Assembly (NCBI GenBank): GCA_003533785.1
Contig: DQCR01000071.1
Location: forward strand, 1 to 35,048
Origin: Flavobacteriaceae bacterium
Lineage (GTDB): Bacteria; Bacteroidota; Bacteroidia; Flavobacteriales; Flavobacteriaceae
Length of the DNA stretch: 35,048 bases
Direction of reading: 5' to 3'
Shown here: in pieces, positions 26,427-34,023 of the stretch
How the letters are laid out: every line of letters starts with the position of its first letter
Position numbering within the stretch: position 1 is the first letter of the stretch
Translations under genes and position numbers: made by a program
Notes under the pieces: generated by a model
What the model was told of the DNA's origin: nothing
Database searches by the model: none
The model's input: the letters and a program-made list of their open reading frames with translations, nothing else

Positions 26427-28206
26427 AATTCATAGCTGTGTCAATCAAAGCGAGATGTGAATAGGCTTGAGGAAAATTGCCCAGAAGCCGTTTAGTAGAA
26501 AAGTCAATATCCTCACTGAATAGACCCAGGTGATTTCCATAGGACAACAGTTCATCAAACAATTTTTGGGACTTTTCAGTTTCTCCAATTTTATAAAGAC
26601 TGTTAATAAACCAAAAAGTACAGACAGTGAAAGAAGAGCTCGGCAAACCAAAATCGTCTTCATTTTTGTATCTGAACAAGAGACCTTGGTGCATCAACTC
26701 TTTTTCTATGGCATTGACTGTTTTGATGTATTTAGGATCTTTGGCGTCGATAAAATCATAATATTCCATCAACAAAACGGAAGCATCCAAATGATCGGAT
26801 TGATACGATTGAGTAAAGGCTTGCATTTTTTCACTCCATGCATTTGTCATGATATCCTCGTAAATTTCATCTCTAAGAACTTCCCACTTTTGAACTGATT
26901 TATCTACTTCGATCAGTTGGGAAATTTTGATTGCTCGGTCTACCGCAACCCAACAGAGCAGTTTCGAAAAGGTAAAGTGACGGTCCTCGTGTCGGAATTC
27001 CCATATCCCTTTATCGGGATGCCTCCAATTATTTTCCACCACCCAAACAGTAGATTTAACGATGGTCCATAATTTCTCGTATTCATCGTTTTGCTCGGAA
27101 AAGCGCTCGATTTGATAATGAATGACATCCATCAATATACCATAGATATCGTTTTGTTTTTGAGTATAGGCAGCATTGCCAACCCGAACGGGTTTGGAGC
27201 CTTCATAGCCATCAAGATGATCGAGGGTTTTCTCGGTAAGAATTTTTTCACCACTGATTCCATACATGATTTGTAGTTTTTCGTTTTTATCGGGAACCAA
27301 ATCGATAATGTAATTGATGAAATTCTTGACTATTTGAACATGTCCTAATTTTGCAATCACTTTTATCACCATAGAAGCGTCACGAATCCAACAAAATCGG
27401 TAATCCCAATTGCGCACTTCACCAATTGTTTCGGGAAGTGAGGTTGTGGCAGCTGCCAAGACAGCGCCTGTTTTTTCGAAAGTGAGTAATTTGAGCGTCA
27501 TCGCACTTCGTAGTATAGCACTATTGTAGTTGGAGAAAGAGGGTGTTTTACTGCACCAGTTCAGCCAGTATACTTTTGTTTTTTGGTATTCCAACAGCGT
27601 ATTCTCAAGAGTAGGAACTGTCAACTTCTCGTTATAGGAAACGGTTAGAAAGTGACTCTTGGTTATTTCTATCTCACTGCCTTCTAGAATGGACTGGTGA
27701 TTGAGATCGCTATACAGGAATAAGCTGTCATAATCTTTGTCGTCTACGATACTTACAATGAAGTTCTTTTTTACATAACTTTTGGTTTCTCCTAAAGCAT
27801 ATTCCAGCCTGGGCTTGTAAACAATTCGACAACGAGGGTTCCCCTTTTTTTGCCGAAGAACTCTGCTGAGTTGGGGAGGTGCGTGATACATACTGTTGTC
27901 CTTTAGGTAGCGTGGCATGAAATCTAGGACTTCAAATGCGTGCTCTTCATTTTCAAAAAGGGTACACAGTATACTGGTGTTATTTACGTAAGTTTGAGTG
28001 ATCTTATATGAATCGTCACACAGAATCTTGAAGTGCCCCCCAATGTTGGAATCAATAATCTTTCCAAAAACGGATGGGGAATCAAATTGTGGCAAACAGC
28101 ACCATTCAATTGTAGAATCCTCATTAATTAGGGCTGCAGATTTACAATTTCCAATAATCCCAAAGTTTAATGTTGAATTATTGGGGAGAGGATTTTTTTT
28201 TGACAT
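26419..28206 (-). CDS. GH15 glucoamylase/trehalase-type glycoside hydrolase
   Basis: A 595-aa cytoplasmic GH15 protein with an N-terminal beta-rich domain starting at NFGIIGNCKSAALI (14-27) and a C-terminal (alpha/alpha)6 barrel. Catalytic candidates are E403 in KGIWEFR (acid) and E565 in GLFSEDID (base). RNWDYRFCWIRDASM (265-279) is the standard GH15 substrate-binding segment. There is no signal peptide. Some GH15 members of this architecture hydrolyse trehalose, and it is divergent from the trehalose synthesis gene, so trehalose breakdown is the best inference; glucoamylase activity is the alternative. Its start is only 34 nt from the otsAB start. Confidence 0.9.
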   Translation of the reverse strand: MSKKNPLPNNSTLNFGIIGNCKSAALINEDSTIEWCCLPQFDSPSVFGKIIDSNIGGHFKILCDDSYKITQTYVNNTSILCTLFENEEHAFEVLDFMPRYLKDNSMYHAPPQLSRVLRQKKGNPRCRIVYKPRLEYALGETKSYVKKNFIVSIVDDKDYDSLFLYSDLNHQSILEGSEIEITKSHFLTVSYNEKLTVPTLENTLLEYQKTKVYWLNWCSKTPSFSNYNSAILRSAMTLKLLTFEKTGAVLAAATTSLPETIGEVRNWDYRFCWIRDASMVIKVIAKLGHVQIVKNFINYIIDLVPDKNEKLQIMYGISGEKILTEKTLDHLDGYEGSKPVRVGNAAYTQKQNDIYGILMDVIHYQIERFSEQNDEYEKLWTIVKSTVWVVENNWRHPDKGIWEFRHEDRHFTFSKLLCWVAVDRAIKISQLIEVDKSVQKWEVLRDEIYEDIMTNAWSEKMQAFTQSYQSDHLDASVLLMEYYDFIDAKDPKYIKTVNAIEKELMHQGLLFRYKNEDDFGLPSSSFTVCTFWFINSLYKIGETEKSQKLFDELLSYGNHLGLFSEDIDFSTKRLLGNFPQAYSHLALIDTAMNFN

Positions 28207-28240
28207 AAAATTGTAGTGAGAAGTTTAAAATATATGTGTG

Positions 28241-30448
28241 ATGGGAAAAAATGTTATAGTTTCAAATAGGCTTCCAATTCAGATAACTAAAGTAGAGAAT
28301 TCATTCAAATTTTCCGCTACTAGTGGTGGATTAGCTACTGGTTTACATTCTGTTCACCAACACAAAAACTCATTGTGGGTCGGATGGCCCGGAATCGGAA
28401 GTGATGAGATGGAGACTTCCGCTTGGGAGCCCCTTAAAGAATCGCTTGAAAAAAATCGTTATGCCCCAGTGAGTTTAACTACCAAAGAAGTTGATGAATT
28501 TTACTATGGCCTTCCTAACAAATGTTTGTGGCCTCTGTTTCATTACTTTATCGAATATTCTATTTTCAATAAATCGCACTGGGATACCTATGTTGAAATA
28601 AATAGAAAATTCAGTAATGAAGTTATAGCACTTTTGGAACCGGGAGACACCGTTTGGGTGCAGGACTATCAATTGATGCTCTGTCCCCAAATGATCAAAG
28701 AAGCCTGTCCTGGTGTAACTATTGGTTTTTTCCTACATATTCCCTTTCCTTCTTTTGAGATTTTTCGAATCTTCCCTTGGCGGGAAGCACTCCTAAAGGG
28801 TGTTCTGGGTTCTGACTTAATTGGTTTTCATACCTATGATTACGAACGGCATTTTATCAGTTCAGTCAAGCGTATTTTACGGCTCAATGTCAGTTTCAAT
28901 CGTGTGAGTGTTGGATCTCGTGAAGTGGTTGTTGACACCTTTCCCATGGGGATTGATTATGAGAAATTTGAATCCGCTGCATCGGCACATCTTCAACATG
29001 GAGATACCGAAAAGTCGGAGCTGAAAAACCAATTGGAAGTTCACAAAAAATCCTCGGAAAATAGTAAACTTATATTATCTATCGACCGTTTGGATTATAC
29101 AAAAGGGGTGGTTAATCGCATGAAAGCTTTTGATTTGTTCTTATCAAAATACCCCGAATATTTGGAGAAAATTCGGTTGGTGATGCTCACCGTACCCTCA
29201 CGGGCCAACGTGCCTGACTATAAAAAATTGAAAAAAGAAACCGATGAAATCGTCGGTCGAATCAATGGAAAATATGCCACTGTCAACTGGACACCCATTT
29301 GGTATTACTATCGCTCCATGGCTTTTGACGACCTCATTGACCTGTACATGACCTCAGACATTGCTATGATAACGCCCGTTCGAGATGGAATGAATCTGGT
29401 GGCCAAAGAATTTGTTGCCACGCGAGTCAATGGCGATGGTGTCCTCATTTTAAGCGAAATGGCGGGAGCATCCAAAGAACTTCACGAAGCGGTACTAGTG
29501 AATCCTTTTGATCGGAATGCTATGGCCGATGCTATCAAAGATGCTATTACTATGCCGCAAGCAGAGCAAAAAATGCGTAATAAAGAAATGCAAAAAAGAC
29601 TGCGGCGCTATACCGTCAATTACTGGGCTAAGGAATTTATGACTTCCTTGGGACGAGTGACTGAAGAAAAAGAACAGGGACTGGTAACTGAGTTCGCTTC
29701 GTCTGTCACCGAAGCAGTTACCCACCAATTCCACAAAGCCAAACACCGATTGTTATTATTGGATTACGACGGCACGCTCGTTCGATTCAACGAAAACCCA
29801 GAATTAGCTATCCCAGATCAGGAACTTTTACTCTTATTAAAACAACTCACCAAACTTCCCAATACAGATGTTGCTATTGTGAGTGGTCGCGATCAGAAAT
29901 TTTTAATGAAGTGGTTTGGGGCACTGCCCATCATATTGGTGGCGGAGCACGGCTACTATGTTCGCCCCAAAAATAAAGAATGGGAAGCCAAAGCCAAACG
30001 GCAAAATAAATGGATGGAGGATTTAAATCCCATTTTCGATGCCTTCACCGACCGTACTCCTGGAACACATATCGAATACAAACAAAATAGCCTGGTATGG
30101 CATTATCGAAAAGCTGATCCAGAATTGGCAGCTGGGAGAGTGGTGGAACTCAAAACTGTTTTGAGTAGTCTGATCTCGGACAAACTCAGTGTCATGGACA
30201 TGGACAAAGCCTTGGAGGTTGTCGAACATCAAATCAACAAAGGCAGTGCCGTTATGAACTTAGTTGATTCCGCCAAACACGATTTCATCTTTTGTGCTGG
30301 AGATGATGTCACCGATGAAAATATGTTCACCAACCTCCCCGATTCTGCCATAACGGTGAAGGTTGGGCGAAAATTAACTGAAGCGAAATACTACACTGAC
30401 GGTATTGAATCTATACTATCTATTTTATCCCAGTTTATAACCCGCTGA
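28241..30448 (+). CDS. otsAB: bifunctional trehalose-6-phosphate synthase/phosphatase
   Basis: A 735-aa fusion. The N-terminal GT20 synthase (about 1-475) makes trehalose-6-phosphate from UDP-glucose and glucose-6-phosphate: VSNRLPI, ATSGGLATGLH, GWPG, VWVQDYQLML, FFLHIPFPS, GFHTYDYERHF, LSIDRLDYTKG, TPVRDGMNLVAKEFVA and LSEMAGAS. The C-terminal HAD phosphatase (about 500-735) removes the phosphate: motif I LLLDYDGTLVRF with D508/D510, AIVSGRD, and FCAGDDVTDENMF. The start is taken at ATG 28241; a GTG three bases earlier is possible. It is followed after 3 nt by the PlsC-SGNH gene. It likely makes trehalose as an osmolyte. Confidence 0.96.
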   Translation: MGKNVIVSNRLPIQITKVENSFKFSATSGGLATGLHSVHQHKNSLWVGWPGIGSDEMETSAWEPLKESLEKNRYAPVSLTTKEVDEFYYGLPNKCLWPLFHYFIEYSIFNKSHWDTYVEINRKFSNEVIALLEPGDTVWVQDYQLMLCPQMIKEACPGVTIGFFLHIPFPSFEIFRIFPWREALLKGVLGSDLIGFHTYDYERHFISSVKRILRLNVSFNRVSVGSREVVVDTFPMGIDYEKFESAASAHLQHGDTEKSELKNQLEVHKKSSENSKLILSIDRLDYTKGVVNRMKAFDLFLSKYPEYLEKIRLVMLTVPSRANVPDYKKLKKETDEIVGRINGKYATVNWTPIWYYYRSMAFDDLIDLYMTSDIAMITPVRDGMNLVAKEFVATRVNGDGVLILSEMAGASKELHEAVLVNPFDRNAMADAIKDAITMPQAEQKMRNKEMQKRLRRYTVNYWAKEFMTSLGRVTEEKEQGLVTEFASSVTEAVTHQFHKAKHRLLLLDYDGTLVRFNENPELAIPDQELLLLLKQLTKLPNTDVAIVSGRDQKFLMKWFGALPIILVAEHGYYVRPKNKEWEAKAKRQNKWMEDLNPIFDAFTDRTPGTHIEYKQNSLVWHYRKADPELAAGRVVELKTVLSSLISDKLSVMDMDKALEVVEHQINKGSAVMNLVDSAKHDFIFCAGDDVTDENMFTNLPDSAITVKVGRKLTEAKYYTDGIESILSILSQFITR

Positions 30449-30451
30449 ATC

Positions 30452-31819
30452 GTGAGTATTGATCAAAACTTTCTGGAAAGCTTACAGAACAGCTACAATG
30501 AGATTGTATGTCTGCCAAAAGGAAGTTCTGCTTTAAATGCACGGATTCTTAGTGCACAGCAGATGCAAAAAGCTTTCGAAGCGCTTCGTGTTCAAATAAA
30601 GGGATCTGAAAATCTCCCCCATGGGAAAGGAATTGTGTTTATCTACAATCACCTTGAAAATCATCCCTACTTCACTGCGGCTGAGGGTTTTCAAATCACC
30701 TTAGATAGTCATTTTATCAGTAGCATTATCCTGCAAAAATACTATGGTCAGCCGGGGACAAGAGTTGTTCGCCATTCGTTGCCCAACGAGACCAATCACA
30801 AACTTTATTTCGATCGTTTTGACTATATCCGAGTGTATTCTAAAGAGTTCACGCCTCCCGATATCGACAAAAAAATACTTAAAAAAACAAATGCAGAATT
30901 CTATCGAATCGCCCAAGAAGAATTGTTGCAAGGTACCCATATCGCCTTTAGTCCAGAAGGCAATTCCTACTCCACAGAAGAATCTCCAGGAAAGTTTCGC
31001 AAAGGTGTTTTTCGATTGGCTTCCAGCCCAAAAGAACAACCGCTTGTTGTTCCTTTAGTAATGGTCAATTTTGACAAACTCCCATCCCAAGCAACCTATA
31101 AATGTGCGATCATGCCCCCTTTTCGAATGCAGGATTATGGGGTAACACATCCCGATAGTAAACACCTATCCAAAGCCATCGAAAAAATAAATAAAAAGTA
31201 TCAAAGGTGGGTGGCGGATCTCTCCAAAGACGATTCGGACTTCAAAAGAGAAATTCAGATCCTCAAGCAAAAAGCTATAAAGAAAAAAGACGCCCGCGAT
31301 TTGATTGTTTTTTATGGTAGCTCAACCTTGCGACTCTGGAAAAATGTAGCTAAAGATTTCCCTAATTGGAACACCTTGAATCTCGGATTTGGTGGAGCAT
31401 TTATTCATTCCTTAGATAAATATTTTGATGTTCTTTTCTCAAAAATTCAACCCAAATCAATTGTACTTTATCTCGGTGGTAATGATCTAACTCTAGGTTA
31501 CAGCTCATCAAAAATTGTAGATGAAATATTAAGCTTTATAAAACGCATTCATTCAAAGTTTCCCAAAACAGATATATACAATATATCTATAAAGCCCTCT
31601 CTAGAGCGTACTGGTCAGCTTGATAAAATAAAAATGATCAACCATCGCCTGAAAACCAGAACTGATTCGCTTGAATACTTTCATCAAATTGATTTTTATC
31701 AGTCTCTGATTTTAAACAACAAAATAAGGAAAGATCATTTTCTTCAAGACGGATTGCATCTGAATTCAAAAGGCTATGAGGTGCTTAAAAATTGCTTGAA
31801 TCAAAGTCTGAGTCAATAA
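30452..31819 (+). CDS. PlsC-like acyltransferase fused to SGNH/GDSL hydrolase
   Basis: A 455-aa two-domain protein. Residues about 55-255 resemble a PlsC-type acyltransferase: motif I region FIYNHLENHPYF (N66/H67) and motif III FSPEGNSY with E169/G170 and KFRKG. The Asp of the canonical HX4D is absent; the position is P72. Residues about 280-450 are an SGNH hydrolase: VFYGSSTLRLW with S291, NLGFGG, LGGNDLT with N344, and DGLH with D433/H436. There is no signal peptide or clear membrane segment. The start is GTG at 30452, 3 nt after otsAB. The function is not known. Making or trimming an acyl ester of trehalose is a guess from the operon. The AT content rises in the second half. Confidence 0.8.
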   Translation: MSIDQNFLESLQNSYNEIVCLPKGSSALNARILSAQQMQKAFEALRVQIKGSENLPHGKGIVFIYNHLENHPYFTAAEGFQITLDSHFISSIILQKYYGQPGTRVVRHSLPNETNHKLYFDRFDYIRVYSKEFTPPDIDKKILKKTNAEFYRIAQEELLQGTHIAFSPEGNSYSTEESPGKFRKGVFRLASSPKEQPLVVPLVMVNFDKLPSQATYKCAIMPPFRMQDYGVTHPDSKHLSKAIEKINKKYQRWVADLSKDDSDFKREIQILKQKAIKKKDARDLIVFYGSSTLRLWKNVAKDFPNWNTLNLGFGGAFIHSLDKYFDVLFSKIQPKSIVLYLGGNDLTLGYSSSKIVDEILSFIKRIHSKFPKTDIYNISIKPSLERTGQLDKIKMINHRLKTRTDSLEYFHQIDFYQSLILNNKIRKDHFLQDGLHLNSKGYEVLKNCLNQSLSQ

Positions 31820-31846
31820 TTAAGACAGATTTTTTAAATCCCATCA

Positions 31847-31879
31847 TTTAGTTATTATATTACTTCAGTTTTACATTTA
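31847..31879 (+). promoter_or_regulatory. candidate promoter of the TPR-HTH regulator gene
   Basis: TTTAG at 31847 and TACATTTA at 31872-31879 lie 20 nt apart, close to the TTTG / TAnnTTTG pattern with one mismatch each. The ATG is 23 nt beyond. By-eye call in an AT-rich gap of 83 bp, so chance is a real risk. Confidence 0.28.
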
Positions 31880-31902
31880 ACATAAAGACTATTTATTTTC
31901 AA

Positions 31903-33591
31903 ATGAGAATTATCTACCCTGTAGTTATATTTTTTTCGCTTTGTTTATTTTCTTATTCCCAGGAGAAAATAAATCATCTTGACTCAATTAATAAATATAA
32001 GCACAGAAAACCGGGGCTTGCTCTTGAATTTGGTTTAGAGTACAATAATCTAAATCAAAATAGAAATCCTGACACCCAGACACAAGAAGTCTTTTCTGCT
32101 ATCGGAGAAATTCTTTTTAAAATGGGATTACATGCAAATGCATTGGATTATCTAAAACGCTCAATAAAAATTTACCAATCGCTTCCGGAGTCACAAAGAA
32201 AATTCCCTGAAGTAGATCAACCGCCTGGGGTATTACTTAATATCGGAAACATCTATTATGCTTATGGAGAATATGAAAAAGCAGATGAGTTATTCAAGCA
32301 AACAATAAGTATTTATGAAAAAATATCAGATCAACAAGCTAAGTTCTTTGGCATAAATACAGCCATGTCCAATCGTGGATTAATATTACAAGTAAATGAA
32401 CAATATGATAAGGCTGAAAATATTTACAGAGATGTTTACCAAAGAAGAAAAAAATACGGTAAAACCGAAGACATTTTATATTCCATGAATGATATTTTGA
32501 GAGTTTTATTATTAAAAAATGAAATTCAAAAAGCTCAAAACATTCTAACTTCTGCTAAGAATCTTTATAAAAAAGAAATTGAATCGGGTAACGATAATCC
32601 GGTATTAAAAAGAAATATGGGATATGGTTACTTTGTTTTTGGTGCTCATTATCAATCTAAAAAAGAGCTTGAAAAAGCCATTTTTTACCTTGAAAAATCA
32701 AAAATTCAACTGGATGGTTTCCCAATTAATCTATCTGCAATAGAATCAAGAATAGCTGAATGTTTTTTGGGGTTAGAGGAGTTTGATAAGGCTGAAGATC
32801 TTGCCAATACCAATCTCAAATATTATAATCTTAATGAAAGAGAAAAAAGATATAATTACAGGGTCCTAGAGAATATATACAAACAAAAGGGACTAAATTC
32901 GAAACTTTTACAAGTTAAAGATTCATTGATATCAATTTCATCAAGATTATCGGCATTCAGTGCTATGAAATCCTTGAGTAATTTAGAAACTGAAATTCAG
33001 TTAGCAAATTCAGCAAGAAAATTAAATGAAAGTAAGATTAGATATAATACCTATATATATCTGTTAATTATACTATGCCTGATTCTAACTTTTGTTATGA
33101 TAATTGTAGGGATGAATTTCAAATCTCAAAGAGTAAAACTTTCCTTAGAAAACAAATTGATTAATCAAGAGCTTGAAAAGAAAAATAGAGAAATTTTAAG
33201 TAAAACAAGTTTTATAATTCAACGTAATGAATATTTAGAGAACTTTTTAACTAAGCTTTCTAAAATTAAAAGTTCTAGCTCTAAGAGTATAATTCCAAGC
33301 ATTGAAGTTGAAATTCAAAAATTGATTAATTCAGATAAATCCTATAAAGAATTCGACAAAATGTTTGTTTCCGTGTATCCAAATTTTTATGATAAATTAA
33401 ATCAGTTAGGCAAATTATCTCAAACAGATTTAAGGTTAGCATCACTCATAAAAATGAATCAAAATAATTATCAGATTGTTCAAATCTCAGGCTTGTCAAA
33501 AAGAACTATTGAAAGTCAAAGATACCGTTTAAAAAAATCGCTCAACTTGGATAAAAATGATGATTTAGATTTATTTATCAAATCGATTTAA
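31903..33591 (+). CDS. membrane TPR protein with C-terminal LuxR-like HTH
   Basis: A 562-aa regulator of a type common in Bacteroidota. A signal peptide (1-19, cut before Q20) leads to a periplasmic TPR region (about 60-340) with repeats such as LNIGNIYYAYGEYEKADELF and NRGLILQVNEQYDKAENIY. One membrane helix follows (383-405), then a cytoplasmic coiled coil (about 408-455) and a C-terminal LuxR-like HTH (503-560, LSQTDLRLASLIKMNQNNY...GLSKRTIESQRYRLKKSL). It would sense something in the periplasm and act on DNA directly. Codon use is far more AT-rich than in the trehalose genes. The C-terminus is related to the stand-alone HTH gene that follows 171 bp later. Confidence 0.88.
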   Translation: MRIIYPVVIFFSLCLFSYSQEKINHLDSINKYKHRKPGLALEFGLEYNNLNQNRNPDTQTQEVFSAIGEILFKMGLHANALDYLKRSIKIYQSLPESQRKFPEVDQPPGVLLNIGNIYYAYGEYEKADELFKQTISIYEKISDQQAKFFGINTAMSNRGLILQVNEQYDKAENIYRDVYQRRKKYGKTEDILYSMNDILRVLLLKNEIQKAQNILTSAKNLYKKEIESGNDNPVLKRNMGYGYFVFGAHYQSKKELEKAIFYLEKSKIQLDGFPINLSAIESRIAECFLGLEEFDKAEDLANTNLKYYNLNEREKRYNYRVLENIYKQKGLNSKLLQVKDSLISISSRLSAFSAMKSLSNLETEIQLANSARKLNESKIRYNTYIYLLIILCLILTFVMIIVGMNFKSQRVKLSLENKLINQELEKKNREILSKTSFIIQRNEYLENFLTKLSKIKSSSSKSIIPSIEVEIQKLINSDKSYKEFDKMFVSVYPNFYDKLNQLGKLSQTDLRLASLIKMNQNNYQIVQISGLSKRTIESQRYRLKKSLNLDKNDDLDLFIKSI

Positions 33592-33616
33592 TTCATCGGA
33601 GGTTTAAGTGCTAGAG

Positions 33617-33679
33617 TCAATAAAACTCAATTTATATACCGAATTAATACTAATCGAGTACTAAAAATCAATAATACTC
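33617..33679 (+). repeat. direct repeat pair TCAATAA(A/T)ACTC
   Basis: TCAATAAAACTC (33617-33628) recurs as TCAATAATACTC (33668-33679), 11 of 12 bases alike, 51 bp apart from start to start, each preceded by CTA. They lie in the 171-bp gap before the small HTH gene. Spaced repeats here could be binding sites of the flanking HTH proteins. In AT-rich DNA a chance match is possible. Confidence 0.35.
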
Positions 33680-33717
33680 CAAAACACTACTGCAATTACC
33701 CTGCATTGTTAGATTTT

Positions 33718-33729
33718 GAATTTAAATTC
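33718..33729. promoter_or_regulatory. 12-bp palindrome GAATTTAAATTC upstream of the small HTH gene
   Basis: A perfect palindrome 33 bp before the HTH gene start. It is in the region where the promoter should lie and could be an operator. It is made mostly of A and T, so chance occurrence is not excluded. Confidence 0.3.
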
Positions 33730-33762
33730 TTGATATTTTAAATTTTCTTATGACAACATCAT

Positions 33763-34023
33763 ATGGATTTAGACTTATCTTTTGAAACTAAATTCGCTCA
33801 AACCTATCCACAGTTCACAAAGAAATTGGTAACTGTTTCTGACAATCTGACTGCTAAGGAAATTAAAGTTTGTATGCTTTTAAAAATGAATTACAATTCA
33901 AATGAAATCGTAAAGTCATTAGGTATTTCTAAAAGTAATTTTTTGAACACACGCTCTTCTATAAGGAAAAAATTAAATCTTGATAGAAAAGATAATTTGA
34001 TTATTTATCTGCTCAGTTTATGA
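33763..34023 (+). CDS. stand-alone 86-aa LuxR-like HTH protein
   Basis: An 86-aa protein made only of the HTH region. Over its length it aligns with residues about 483-562 of the upstream TPR regulator with one small gap, sharing YPxF, LxKMN, a GxSK turn and a KKxLNLD segment; about one third is identical by eye. It lacks TPRs, membrane helix and signal peptide, so it is cytoplasmic. I start at ATG 33763, the only sensible in-frame start. Its stop overlaps the start of the next gene as ATGA, which suggests coupled translation. It probably controls transcription, possibly of the surface-protein gene; its targets are unknown. Confidence 0.8.
   Translation: MDLDLSFETKFAQTYPQFTKKLVTVSDNLTAKEIKVCMLLKMNYNSNEIVKSLGISKSNFLNTRSSIRKKLNLDRKDNLIIYLLSL

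Noticed and set aside
28238..28240. GTG as start of otsAB
   Set aside because: The ATG three bases later is the stronger start; the difference is one residue and cannot be settled by eye.
31805..31836. Possible terminator hairpin after the PlsC-SGNH gene (GTCT...AGAC then T-run)
   Set aside because: The stem is only 4 bp with a 13-nt loop, too weak to call.
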